Notes: a model not told the origin generated them from the letters alone. DNA of 64,000 nucleotides from G963665085 sp963665085 (GCA_963665085.2 CAXXXS010000001.1:1302001-1366000); one strand, 5' to 3'; positions 54,111-62,008 are shown, counted from the stretch's first letter. A program made the numbers and translations.

Positions 54111-54143
54111 AATCCTTCCAGGTTTCAAAAACCTGGAAGGATT
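54111..54143 (-). other. Perfect intercistronic hairpin
   Basis: AATCCTTCCAGGTTT (54111-54125) and its exact complement (54129-54143) form a 15-bp stem with a 3-nt loop. It fills the gap between the ATPase and barrel genes. On the minus strand it is followed by TTTTAAAATAAA, so it may act as a partial terminator or stabilise the upstream mRNA. The sequence resembles palindromic intergenic repeats seen in other Bacteroidota. Confidence 0.85.
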
Positions 54144-54151
54144 GGTACTAC

Positions 54152-54835
54152 TTATTTCCTTTCGTCTTTCAGTATTTTCCCATCTTCTATGGTAATAACT
54201 CTTCTGGCTTTTTTAACAACTCTTGCATCATGGGTAGAAAAAATAAAGGTGATGTTCTCTTCCTCATTTAATCGTTCCATAATGTCCAGAAGATTTTCTG
54301 TTGTTTTTGAATCCAGGTTTGCAGTAGGTTCATCTGCAAGAATAAATTTTGGCTTTGAGGCGAGTGCCCTTGCAACAGCAACACGTTGTTGTTGTCCTCC
54401 GGATAGTTTTGATGGACGACTGTCTAACCTGTCTCCAAGTCCTACTTCTTCTAGTAAATCGGAGGCTCTTTTACGTCTTTCTTTTTTTGATTGTCCCTGC
54501 AATTGCATAATAAATTCAACATTCTCTAAAGCAGTTAATACCGGGATTAAATTGTATGCCTGAAAAACAAAACCAATGTTGTTAAGGCGAAAATCAATTA
54601 ATTGTGAGGAGTTAAGTTCACCAACATTGGTATTGCCAACTCGTATTTCACCTTCTGTTGGTTTGTCGAGACCACCCAGCATATTAAGAAAAGTTGTTTT
54701 TCCTGATCCTGAAGGACCTACTATTGCAGCAAATTCTCCTTCTTCAAAGTCAATATCAATTCCCTGTACGGCATGTACCTTAACTTCAGAATCGTTATAA
54801 ATTTTATGTAGATTTTTAATTTCTATTACTTTCAT
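54152..54835 (-). CDS. ABC transporter ATP-binding protein (LolD/MacB type)
   Basis: A 227-residue ATPase. Walker A GPSGSGKT (40-47), signature LSGGQQQR (from 144), Walker B ILADEPT (165-171) and the switch His in IFSTHD are all intact. LNNIGFVFQAYNLIPVLTALEN is typical of the LolD/MacB/FtsE branch that drives mechanotransmission rather than bulk import. It pairs with the two FtsX-like permeases encoded just upstream, 20 bp away. Confidence 0.95.
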   Translation of the reverse strand: MKVIEIKNLHKIYNDSEVKVHAVQGIDIDFEEGEFAAIVGPSGSGKTTFLNMLGGLDKPTEGEIRVGNTNVGELNSSQLIDFRLNNIGFVFQAYNLIPVLTALENVEFIMQLQGQSKKERRKRASDLLEEVGLGDRLDSRPSKLSGGQQQRVAVARALASKPKFILADEPTANLDSKTTENLLDIMERLNEEENITFIFSTHDARVVKKARRVITIEDGKILKDERK

Positions 54836-54855
54836 GACTAATGTTTTTAATGTTA

Positions 54856-56073
54856 TTATTCAGTGCGTAATGCTTCGGCGGGTTTTAATTTTAATGCCCG
54901 GTATGCCGGATATAATGAAGCAATAAATCCAGTTAGGATGACCAGACCAGTTACAATTATAACTTCCTCTACACCTATTTCTGTATAAATTTTGGATTCA
55001 AATCCATACGTTTCCAAACCTTCACTAAACTGAGACATATTAAAACCTACTTTACCAACATATTTGGTAAGGGCAACTCCCAGTCCAACTCCTAATATCC
55101 CTCCGGTTATTGATAAGAATATTGTTTCCAGAACAATCATCATAAATACCCGTAATTTATTCATGCCAATTGCCATGAGCATACCCAATTCTTTAACTCT
55201 TTCCAGAATAACCATAAGCATGGTATTAATAATACCGAATAATAATGCCGCAAGAATTATAATGATAAATATGTACATGTAGCTGGACATTGAATCATTC
55301 ATATAACCAAGGTCGGGTAAAATCTCACCCCAGGAAAGAACTTCAAGGTCAGGATATTCATTTTTTAATTCTTCCTTAACGGGATTGGTCATGTCATTTT
55401 CATTTAGGTAAACGGCTATTTCATGACCACTTCCTTCTTTAATGCCAGTTATTTTTGAAAGATCTTCGAATTTCACAAATGCTACTAACTCATCGTAGGT
55501 TGTGTTTGATGTTTTGTAAATTCCAGCAACCCGGAAAGCTCCTGTTGTCATTGTTCCATCTGCTTGTTGAAGTGTAACAACAACTTTAGAACGGATTTTT
55601 ACATTGAGTTTTTCTGCAAGCTTCTGTCCAATAAGGATAGGATTTCGTTTTATTCCTTCAAGATAAGCACCGTCAATTACTTTTTCATGAATATTGGTTA
55701 CTTTTTCTTCATCTTCAGGATTTATACCTACCAGTTTTACTCCCGAACCTGTTTCTGCAGATGTAATCATAGCTTGCGAGATAAGCCTGCTACTTGCCGC
55801 TGAAACTGAATTTTTTTGTTCAATTTTATTTTTTAATTGTTGAATATCCGGGATAATATAATCCATCTCATTTGTAGAGATATAATTCTTATGATGAAGT
55901 TGAATATTTGATGTTTCTGTTTTTATGGCTGTGTTAATTCGCTGCTCAATCATTCCAATAGAAAAACCCATTGAAAAGATCCCTGCTAACACGCCTAATG
56001 TAATGGCAGCAATTATAACGATACTACGTATTCTGCTTCGCCATACATTTCTCCATGATACTGATGTTAACAT
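54856..56073 (-). CDS. ABC transporter permease (LolC/E-MacB type), second copy
   Basis: A 405-residue permease with one N-terminal helix (about 17-38), a periplasmic MacB_PCD domain (about 40-265) and three C-terminal helices (about 270-400) forming an FtsX domain with MLMVILERVKELGMLMAIGM and the final LYPAYRALKLKPAEALR. The layout is that of LolC/LolE and MacB, which pass lipoproteins or small molecules to a periplasmic partner. It is a diverged paralogue of the preceding gene, which lies 17 bp upstream. Confidence 0.92.
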   Translation of the reverse strand: MLTSVSWRNVWRSRIRSIVIIAAITLGVLAGIFSMGFSIGMIEQRINTAIKTETSNIQLHHKNYISTNEMDYIIPDIQQLKNKIEQKNSVSAASSRLISQAMITSAETGSGVKLVGINPEDEEKVTNIHEKVIDGAYLEGIKRNPILIGQKLAEKLNVKIRSKVVVTLQQADGTMTTGAFRVAGIYKTSNTTYDELVAFVKFEDLSKITGIKEGSGHEIAVYLNENDMTNPVKEELKNEYPDLEVLSWGEILPDLGYMNDSMSSYMYIFIIIILAALLFGIINTMLMVILERVKELGMLMAIGMNKLRVFMMIVLETIFLSITGGILGVGLGVALTKYVGKVGFNMSQFSEGLETYGFESKIYTEIGVEEVIIVTGLVILTGFIASLYPAYRALKLKPAEALRTE

Positions 56074-56090
56074 GATTAGTATATTTATAG

Positions 56091-57308
56091 TTAAGCCTTT
56101 AAAGCATTGATAACTTTCATTTTGCCAATTGTATAAATCGGGTATACAACTACACCCAAAGTGATTAGGAATACTACAATAACCTGGTTAATGAATATTT
56201 GCGGATCACCACTAAATGCAAACACAGGTTCAAATCCATAGAGTTCGTACATTTCTGCCATATCAGGAGGTAATTGTATCGGTTTTTCAATGAATGCTGC
56301 AATTATTGGTATACTTACAAGAAAACCTGAAAGTGTGCCAATAAAACCAATAAAAAGAGTTTCAAAAAAGAGGATGATGATAAGTCTTATTTTTTTCATT
56401 CCAACTGCTATCATAACACCCAGTTCGCGGTGGCGTTCAGCTATCATCATTATTACTGTCCCAAGAATACCAAAAGCAATTACGATATATAAAATTGCTT
56501 TCATAACGATTCCACCTTGTCGGTCACTGTCAATGAACTGAACAATTTCTGGATTCATCTCATCCCACGACATAACATTGTAATCGCCATTTAATACATT
56601 TTGGAGCTTGTTTTGCGTCTTTTCTACTGTCTGATAGTCATCTACCATTACAATCAGGGAAGTAAGTCTATTATTGGCGGAAAAGAACTCCTGGGTCATA
56701 GAAAGAGGAACATATACTCCTAGATTATTAAGCTGTGGAGCTGCAAATTTTAAAATTCCACGTACTGGAAATAATCCAGCTGCACTTGCTCCATGATATC
56801 CCTGACTAATAAGCACTAATGTGTCTCCTATTCCAACTTCAAGGTTTTCTGCCAGGTTGTATGTAATTAATAATCCATCATCATTTTGGTTTAAGAACTC
56901 ACCTTCATAAAGCCAGTGAGAGAGGTTTGTCATCTCATTTTCTTTTTCGGGATCGACACCAATAATTGCAGCGCCCTTTGTTTTATCCTTGTATGAGAGC
57001 AAGGTAAATGATTCTAACCGGGGAACGATTTGTGAAACTTCATCAACCGAATTAATTTTGTTTATCAGCTCATCATTTGCCTCCAGTGTGTTGTTGATGG
57101 TTTTGTTTTCCCAAAAACTCGTATCCTGAATTTGAATATAGCCTGAATACATTTTTACAACATTGTCTATCATACTCTGGTATGTACCTTCTTGTAAGGA
57201 GGTCATTCCAACAGATAGGATAACGGCAAAAAATACGGCTGAGGCTGTGATGATTGTCCTGGATCGGCTCCTCCAGAGATTCTTCCATGCCATTGTTATT
57301 AAATTCAT
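56091..57308 (-). CDS. ABC transporter permease (LolC/E-MacB type), first copy
   Basis: A 405-residue permease with the same plan as its neighbour: N-terminal helix (about 15-37, after NLWRSRSRTIITASAVFF), a periplasmic domain with PRLESFTLLSYKDKTKGAAI, and three FtsX-type helices after GIVMKAILYIVIAFGILGT, including MIAERHRELGVMIAVGMKK. The two permeases probably form a heterodimer with the shared ATPase. A LolA-like periplasmic gene precedes it by 22 bp, supporting a role in moving a lipid or lipoprotein out of the inner membrane. Confidence 0.92.
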   Translation of the reverse strand: MNLITMAWKNLWRSRSRTIITASAVFFAVILSVGMTSLQEGTYQSMIDNVVKMYSGYIQIQDTSFWENKTINNTLEANDELINKINSVDEVSQIVPRLESFTLLSYKDKTKGAAIIGVDPEKENEMTNLSHWLYEGEFLNQNDDGLLITYNLAENLEVGIGDTLVLISQGYHGASAAGLFPVRGILKFAAPQLNNLGVYVPLSMTQEFFSANNRLTSLIVMVDDYQTVEKTQNKLQNVLNGDYNVMSWDEMNPEIVQFIDSDRQGGIVMKAILYIVIAFGILGTVIMMIAERHRELGVMIAVGMKKIRLIIILFFETLFIGFIGTLSGFLVSIPIIAAFIEKPIQLPPDMAEMYELYGFEPVFAFSGDPQIFINQVIVVFLITLGVVVYPIYTIGKMKVINALKA

Positions 57309-57330
57309 AACTCTGTATTTTTTTAAGTTT

Positions 57331-58077
57331 TTAACGAACTTGTTTCATATTCTGTTGAGAGAAGAAAGAAGCCGGGATAGGTTTATTAAATTTCATGTCA
57401 TCAACGGTAACAATTGTTTTGTTTCCTTCTTTATCAGCAGGTAATATTTCCATGATGGATGGTAATGTTCTTCCATCAAAATTTTTGATGTCTTTACCCA
57501 ACATTGTTCGAACAAGGTATTCATCCTCATCGTAGTATTCTACTTTCAGCTGCAGGAATTCTTCCTTTGAGATCCACATAAAGATTTTTCCCCAAACTAC
57601 AGCAGCATCTTCATGAGGAATGAGTTCTATCTTGTAACAATCTTTTCCTTCTAATGTCTCACTACCAATAATAGAATGTGAGTAATCCTTTACGATGGAG
57701 GATTCACGAAGAATATCATCATTGGTATAGTCGGAACCCATCCAGCCCTGCGACATCATCGAAGGAGGTAATTTTATCATTCGTTGAATGGTAGGATTCC
57801 AACTCCACATTTCATTTTCCCGTTTAAGGAATGTTTGACCTTTTTCTTTTGCCGGATCGGTAATCAGTGTTAGTGCCAGATCTTTACCTGAAGTCCAGCT
57901 TTTTAGGCTGATGGTTCTTTCCCAGGTGGGACGAACAATCTTCATGGTCATAACACTTTCACTTGTTTTTTCTCCCTGGAATTTTTCGTCTGCTTTTCGC
58001 ACTATTTCTTTGGCATCTTGTGCAGATAGTGCTAAAAGAACGAATAATCCTGTTGTAAGTGCAAATAACTTTTTCAT
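57331..58077 (-). CDS. LolA-like outer-membrane lipoprotein-sorting protein
   Basis: A 248-residue periplasmic protein with a signal peptide (about 1-19, ending ALSAQ). The start DAKEIVRKADEKFQGEKTSE and the strands VMTMKIVRPTWERTISLKSW, GQTFLKRENEMWSWNPTIQ and FMWISKEEFLQLKVEYYDED belong to the LolA/LppX-like half-barrel family that binds acyl chains. It is not the housekeeping LolA; these relatives sit beside dedicated ABC exporters. It is probably the shuttle between the permeases and the outer-membrane barrel encoded downstream. Confidence 0.88.
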   Translation of the reverse strand: MKKLFALTTGLFVLLALSAQDAKEIVRKADEKFQGEKTSESVMTMKIVRPTWERTISLKSWTSGKDLALTLITDPAKEKGQTFLKRENEMWSWNPTIQRMIKLPPSMMSQGWMGSDYTNDDILRESSIVKDYSHSIIGSETLEGKDCYKIELIPHEDAAVVWGKIFMWISKEEFLQLKVEYYDEDEYLVRTMLGKDIKNFDGRTLPSIMEILPADKEGNKTIVTVDDMKFNKPIPASFFSQQNMKQVR

Positions 58078-58235
58078 TTTTTTACTTTTTTAATCTCAAT
58101 TTGAAATAAAGTTTTTTAATGTATTGTTGAAGTTTAGCTCTGTTGACCTTTCTGGAAATGCTACTGGTTGCTTGTTACAAGAGGTGAAGATTTAATATTA
58201 AGCCAACTTGCAACTGTGTAACCAGGAAGCAGGAA

Positions 58236-58829
58236 CTAGGTCGGCTTATGAACTCTACAGTATCGTTCAATCAATTCATTTTTTATTAAATCAACCGGGA
58301 ATAAATCCGGTTTCATAACATAATCAATGCCTACTCCGTCTAACATGGCTCCAAACAGTAACATTTCAACCTGAGGATTTTCGTATCCCATTTTTTCGAA
58401 ATAAACACCCAACATTTTAAACATTGATTGATATATTTCATCAATTTTCGGTTCGAAAAATTTAAAAACAGAAGGTTGTAGGGCAATTTGAAAGTAGAGT
58501 TTCCAAAACCGTCTTTCTTTTTTTAGAATCTCAAACATTTTGTTTATAAAGAATTCTAATTCTTCAGGTTCAAGGATACCATCATTGTTTTGATCAAAAT
58601 CTCCAAACATCTCATCCATTCCCCGATTTATAACTGCAATTAACAATTCTTCTTTACTCTCAAAATAATTGTACATTAAACCTTTTGAAATGGATGCTGC
58701 TTTTGCTATGTTACTGATACTTGAGTTTTCGTATCCCTTTTCTGCAAAAAGTTGAAGAGCGGAATTCATTATCAGCTCTTTTTTTTCCTGCCTTATTGCC
58801 TCATATTGTTCTTCTGATCGTGGTGCCAT
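58236..58829 (-). CDS. TetR-family transcriptional regulator
   Basis: A 197-residue repressor. The N-terminal helix-turn-helix spans about residues 15-60, with SISNIAKAASISKGLMYNYF and ESKEELLIAVI typical of TetR. The C-terminal domain is ligand-binding and has no recognisable specificity; DFDQNNDGILEPEELE (about 77-92) reads like an EF-hand calcium loop, which is unusual in this family. It precedes the LolA-like/ABC operon by 158 bp on the same strand. Two copies of a 16-bp repeat in its promoter region suggest it regulates itself and the operon. Confidence 0.92.
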   Translation of the reverse strand: MAPRSEEQYEAIRQEKKELIMNSALQLFAEKGYENSSISNIAKAASISKGLMYNYFESKEELLIAVINRGMDEMFGDFDQNNDGILEPEELEFFINKMFEILKKERRFWKLYFQIALQPSVFKFFEPKIDEIYQSMFKMLGVYFEKMGYENPQVEMLLFGAMLDGVGIDYVMKPDLFPVDLIKNELIERYCRVHKPT

Positions 58830-58839
58830 ATTTTTCGAA

Positions 58840-58855
58840 TGAACGGTTAGTCAAA
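58840..58855. promoter_or_regulatory. TetR operator candidate, proximal copy
   Basis: TGAACGGTTAGTCAAA lies 10 bp before the tetR start and matches the distal copy at 58904 in 14 of 16 bases. The core has TGA...TCA symmetry. Confidence 0.55.
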
Positions 58856-58868
58856 ATTTAACTATTTG

Positions 58869-58892
58869 AAAAAGAGTTTTTAAGACTCTTTT
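58869..58892. other. Hairpin between the two operator copies
   Basis: AAAAGAGT and ACTCTTTT form an 8-bp stem with a 7-nt loop in the tetR leader. It may affect leader stability or stop transcripts reading in from either side. Confidence 0.5.
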
Positions 58893-58903
58893 ATTATATT
58901 GAT

Positions 58904-58919
58904 TGAACGATTGGTCAAA
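58904..58919. promoter_or_regulatory. TetR operator candidate, distal copy
   Basis: TGAACGATTGGTCAAA overlaps the -7 box of the tetR promoter (58916-58923), so a bound repressor would block RNA polymerase. It has the same orientation as the proximal copy, 64 bp away. Confidence 0.6.
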
Positions 58920-58947
58920 GGTAAAAGTTTCAAGAATTAAAAGCAAA
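58916..58947 (-). promoter_or_regulatory. Promoter of tetR and the envelope ABC operon
   Basis: On the minus strand TTTG (58947-58944) is followed after 20 nt by TACCTTTG (58923-58916), an exact match to both Bacteroidota promoter elements. It is the best promoter in the window. Confidence 0.75.
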
Positions 58948-59024
58948 ATTTTTTGGATTTTTTTGTGAAATTTTTAATCAAAAGAATTCCTCGAGGCTCT
59001 GCCTCGGGGTGTAGAGGAAAGTTT

Positions 59025-59062
59025 GAAAACCTAAAGGTTTTCATGACGCTTTGAAAAAGCGT
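59025..59062 (+). promoter_or_regulatory. Two tandem hairpins before tnpA
   Basis: GAAAACC-TAAA-GGTTTTC (59025-59042) and ACGCTTT-GAA-AAAGCGT (59046-59062) are perfect 7-bp hairpins stacked between the left end hairpin and the tnpA start at 59074. In IS200 of enterobacteria, leader structures limit transposase translation; these could do the same. Confidence 0.6.
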
Positions 59063-59073
59063 AAATTTATTGC

Positions 59074-59520
59074 ATGAGTGAACATATTATAAAGCGACAT
59101 AATAAAACACTATTGCTATATCATATAGTTTGTCCGATGAAATATCGTAGAAGTATGATAAGTAAGGAGATAGGGGAGAGCCTACAAGAAATTTGTATAC
59201 AAATTTCAGAACGTTATGAAATACATTTTGTTGAAATAGGTCATGAGTCTGACCATGTTCATTTTTTGGTTCAAAGCGTTCCAAATCTAAGTGTTTCAGA
59301 GATTACACGGACAATAAAAAGTATAACAGCCAAACAACTTTTTCAACGTCATCCGGAAATTGAAGTAAAGTTATGGGGTGGAAATTTCTGGACAAGTGGT
59401 TATTACGCGAATACAGTTGGTCAATATGCAAATGAAGAAGTAATACGAAAATATGTTGAAAGCCAAGGCAAAGAAAAAGAATATAAGAAGATATTTGATC
59501 AGCAACTTACGCTCTTCTGA
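59074..59520 (+). CDS. tnpA: IS200/IS605 transposase TnpA (HUH, Y1)
   Basis: A 148-residue single-strand DNA transposase. The HUH metal motif is His61-x-His63 in ESDHVHFLVQ, and the catalytic tyrosine is Tyr127 in VIRKYVESQG, in the same register as known TnpA proteins. PMKYRRSMIS near the N-terminus is another family mark. Full length and apparently intact, so the element may still be active. It acts as a dimer, cutting the top strand at the subterminal hairpins. Confidence 0.94.
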   Translation: MSEHIIKRHNKTLLLYHIVCPMKYRRSMISKEIGESLQEICIQISERYEIHFVEIGHESDHVHFLVQSVPNLSVSEITRTIKSITAKQLFQRHPEIEVKLWGGNFWTSGYYANTVGQYANEEVIRKYVESQGKEKEYKKIFDQQLTLF

Positions 59521-59605
59521 TACCTCGGGGCTCTGCCCCGGGGTAGTTCATTTAAGTGATTAAATGCCAATTGTAACTAATAATGATTTATGAAATTTTC
59601 GGTTT

Positions 59606-60567
59606 ATAGAGGTCGGTAGTTAAGTACATATTAATTTTTGTTGATATATTTTATCAGTACTAACCATTCTTCGGAGTAAATTATTAAAAATATTATCCTT
59701 CATTTGAGAACGATTAATCCGATAACAAAATTCATCAAGGTATCGGTTGATATTAAAATCACTTACCCAAGAATAAGTTGTCCTAATCCAAGACTTAACT
59801 TGGTGTATCATAGTATGGAGTGCCTTAAAATTTAAACCTCCAGCACTTTCTATCTGTGTAATATTGTATTCTTTCATTATTGGACGATAGCCTTTCCAAT
59901 AATCAGTAGGTACTTTGGCTTCTTGGGATATATGACAAACAAACAGTCTTTTAAGTTCTTTTGAGGAATAGTTCTCAATTTTCATAGAATACATACGTTT
60001 AACTTTGCCTTCTTCTGTAAGTTGAACTGCGCATACAATTTTCTTTTTTCTGGAATTATAACTGCGTCCTACTTTGCCTTCTTCTTTTCCACCAATTACA
60101 AACTCATCTACATGGACATTGCCATCCATTGGATTGTTGCCACTTGATTTCATCGCTTCCCTGACTTTGTGCATAAACAAACGGGCAGTCTTTTCGGTTA
60201 CCCCAAATCGCTCCCCTACATATCTGGCTGAAAGGCTTTTTGTTGTGGTTGCCATTTCAAAACATATAAAGAATGCTTTTCTGACTCCAAATTTAACTTT
60301 ATGAAACAATGTATTAGCTGTTGCTGATTCGGTGTGGCTACATTTATTGCAGGTCCTTGAATGATTCCTTCTTATTTGATTTCCTATATGTCCGCATTTT
60401 ACACACTTGAAGCCATCTTTCCATTTGATATTTGCCAGATATTCAATACAACTTTCTTCCGAATTGAACCGTTCAGCAAACTCTATAAGGTTTTGTCCTT
60501 TGAATAATTCCATCAATCTGTTATTTTTACTGGAGGCTAATATATGAATTTATCTACTGACCTCTAT
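59606..60567. mobile_element. IS1595-family insertion sequence
   Basis: Ends are inverted repeats: ATAGAGGTCGGTAGTTAA at the left (59606) and its near-complement at the right, TTATCTACTGACCTCTAT (to 60567), with 16 of 18 bases matching. CGGTTTAT occurs next to both ends (59600-59607 and 60568-60575) and may be the 8-bp target duplication, though it overlaps the left end by 2 bp in this reading. One transposase gene fills the element. Confidence 0.82.
59620..60513 (-). CDS. IS1595-family transposase
   Basis: A 297-residue DDE transposase. The N-terminal zinc ribbon is CVKC...CNKC (about 36-57). A helix-turn-helix (about 93-120, ARYVGERFGVTEKTARLF) follows. The catalytic domain has the first Asp in VHVDEFVIGGKEEGK and the second in VPTDYWKGYRP; the third acidic or equivalent residue lies in the region after NFKALHTMIHQVKSW. 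The ATG at 60513 is preferred over a TTG one codon earlier. The frame is intact. Confidence 0.92.
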   Translation of the reverse strand: MELFKGQNLIEFAERFNSEESCIEYLANIKWKDGFKCVKCGHIGNQIRRNHSRTCNKCSHTESATANTLFHKVKFGVRKAFFICFEMATTTKSLSARYVGERFGVTEKTARLFMHKVREAMKSSGNNPMDGNVHVDEFVIGGKEEGKVGRSYNSRKKKIVCAVQLTEEGKVKRMYSMKIENYSSKELKRLFVCHISQEAKVPTDYWKGYRPIMKEYNITQIESAGGLNFKALHTMIHQVKSWIRTTYSWVSDFNINRYLDEFCYRINRSQMKDNIFNNLLRRMVSTDKIYQQKLICT

Positions 60568-60612
60568 CGGTTTATTTTAGTTGATCTTTTGAATTTTATT
60601 GAGCCTTATTGA

Positions 60613-60631
60613 GTCCTCCTATTAGGAGGAC
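60613..60631. repeat. GC-rich palindrome downstream of the IS1595 copy
   Basis: GTCCTCCTATTAGGAGGAC is a perfect palindrome except for the central base, in AT-rich DNA with no gene. It has no T-run on either side, so it is not a typical terminator. Possible REP-like or regulatory element. Confidence 0.5.
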
Positions 60632-60759
60632 TTGGGAGATCAGATGAAAATACATAGGAATTTTATAGCAATTTAAAACTTAAATGGAGTATTACAGTCT
60701 TCGCAATAAAATACTAAACTTATATCACAAAATTGTTTGAGCAATTTGGTTATAACTCG

Positions 60760-61284
60760 CTATAATTGAAAACCAACTCCCAAGTTAAAGAGCTGAATAT
60801 TTCGATTATACGGAATATCTACTGCTGGTTCTTTTACTCGAAATTTAACGAAATCGTAGCTGATATTTGCAAATAGCTTTGGTAAAATATGAAACTTCAA
60901 GCCTAGATTAATAGTTGGACCATCGTTTGATTTCTCACTTACATATTCCATTGAATAGGAAAAAAAAGAATACCCTAACCCGATATATGGACTAAATTTT
61001 AGAATACGTGTTTCCATTGATAATCCTGTATTAAATGTAAGAATATCAGAATCTCCTATTAATCCTACATTCTCCGATACACCGATATTAAGTTTTGATA
61101 TATCGATAAAGTTATATTTAACTCCAACACCTAGACCTAACTCATTATGATTTTCTCCTATAAAGTTATTGCCAAATGGTTTGATGAAGTTAAGGTCAAA
61201 GCTCAATTTATTAGTTTGGGCATTGATTTGAGAAGAAATAATTAAAAGGAGGATAAAAACAGAAAGCAAAAATGTTTTTGTCAT
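60760..61284 (-). CDS. Small outer-membrane beta-barrel protein
   Basis: A 174-residue protein with a signal peptide (about 1-22, ending QINAQ) and about eight amphipathic strands: LSFDLNFIKPFG, LGLGVGVKYNF, TFNTGLSMETRIL, YIGLGYSFFSYS, TINLGLKFHILP, FANISYDFVKFRV and LFNLGVGFQL. The last ends in an aromatic-rich barrel strand closed by Leu. It resembles OmpA-like/OmpW-like 8-stranded barrels. No specific function. It has its own promoter -7 box and lies between an IS element and a two-component system. Confidence 0.78.
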   Translation of the reverse strand: MTKTFLLSVFILLLIISSQINAQTNKLSFDLNFIKPFGNNFIGENHNELGLGVGVKYNFIDISKLNIGVSENVGLIGDSDILTFNTGLSMETRILKFSPYIGLGYSFFSYSMEYVSEKSNDGPTINLGLKFHILPKLFANISYDFVKFRVKEPAVDIPYNRNIQLFNLGVGFQL

Positions 61285-61309
61285 ATTTTAATATGGGTTT
61301 ATTTACAAA

Positions 61310-61317
61310 CAAATATA
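61310..61317 (-). promoter_or_regulatory. Promoter -7 box for the small barrel gene
   Basis: On the minus strand the site reads TATATTTG, an exact TAnnTTTG match 26 bp before the start codon. The -33 region is unclear. Confidence 0.5.
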
Positions 61318-61356
61318 ACTAGTTTTAAAAACTATTATTAGTCTGTAGCTAAGTAG

Positions 61357-61378
61357 GATGTTCTAGCTGTAGAACATC
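61357..61378 (-). terminator. Hairpin after the NarL regulator gene
   Basis: GATGTTCTA and TAGAACATC form a perfect 9-bp stem with a 4-nt loop, 5 bp after the regulator's stop codon. The T-run is weak (CTACTT on the minus strand), so it is a poor intrinsic terminator or an mRNA 3' stabiliser. Confidence 0.55.
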
Positions 61379-61383
61379 GTGTA

Positions 61384-61995
61384 CTATATTATCTTCTTCG
61401 TTACTGCTATTTTAATCAGCGATGCAACGTTTTTTGCATTGAATTTTAGTAGTAAGTTTTTCCGGTGACTATCTACTGTAAAATGGCTTATAAAAAGTTT
61501 TTCTGCAATTTCATTGTTTGTAAAACCATCAGAAAGTAAGCGTAAGACTTCAAGTTCTCGCCGGGTAAGCAATATCTCTGCATTCTTTCTATTGTTGATT
61601 TTAGAGATTTCCCCGCATAAATATTTTTCGCCTTCTAAAATAGTATGTAAGGCATCTAAAATTTCTGTGGATGGGGCATTTTTTAAGATATACCCCATGG
61701 CTCCGTTTGTCAACATTTCTTTAACAGTAAACGGATCGCCAAGCATACTAATGGCAAGTACTTTTTGTGTGGGATAAAGTTCAAGTATTTTTTTGCATAA
61801 TGCTGTACCTTGAATATCGGGCAGGTTAATATCCATTAGGATAATATCTGGTTGGTTGAACTTGAGAAAATCTAAACACACTTTTGCTGTACCTGCAATT
61901 CCTATAATTTTAAATTCATCGTGATTTAAGAATAAATTTTCAAGACCGTTTACTACGATGGGGTGATCCTCAACAATAAGAAGTGTATTTGCCAT
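61384..61995 (-). CDS. NarL/FixJ-family response regulator
   Basis: A 203-residue regulator. The receiver domain (1-120) has the phospho-acceptor Asp55 in DIILMDINLPD, with Glu9-Asp10 and the switch region AISMLGD. The LuxR-type DNA-binding domain (about 138-203) has LTRRELEVLRLLSDGFTNNE and the recognition helix KLFISHFTVDSHRKNLL. It follows the TPR histidine kinase gene by 13 bp, so the two form a two-component system. Confidence 0.96.
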   Translation of the reverse strand: MANTLLIVEDHPIVVNGLENLFLNHDEFKIIGIAGTAKVCLDFLKFNQPDIILMDINLPDIQGTALCKKILELYPTQKVLAISMLGDPFTVKEMLTNGAMGYILKNAPSTEILDALHTILEGEKYLCGEISKINNRKNAEILLTRRELEVLRLLSDGFTNNEIAEKLFISHFTVDSHRKNLLLKFNAKNVASLIKIAVTKKII

Positions 61996-62008
61996 GTTCT
62001 GTATTTAA

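Larger units (their letters stand above)
58989..59544 (+). mobile_element. IS200/IS605-family insertion sequence (tnpA only)
   Basis: The element has a single tnpA gene and subterminal hairpins at both ends instead of inverted repeats. The left hairpin is CCTCGAGG-CTCTG-CCTCGGGG (58989-59009), the right one ACCTCGGGG-CTCTG-CCCCGGGGT (59522-59544), with the same loop. The exact cleavage sites lie a few bases outside and cannot be fixed here. No tnpB or omega RNA is present. It inserted between tetR and an IS1595 copy. Confidence 0.88.

Noticed and set aside
58078..58235. Separate promoter for the LolA-like/ABC operon
   Set aside because: No TAnnTTTG match on the minus strand and no copy of the TetR repeat; transcription from the tetR promoter is the simpler reading.
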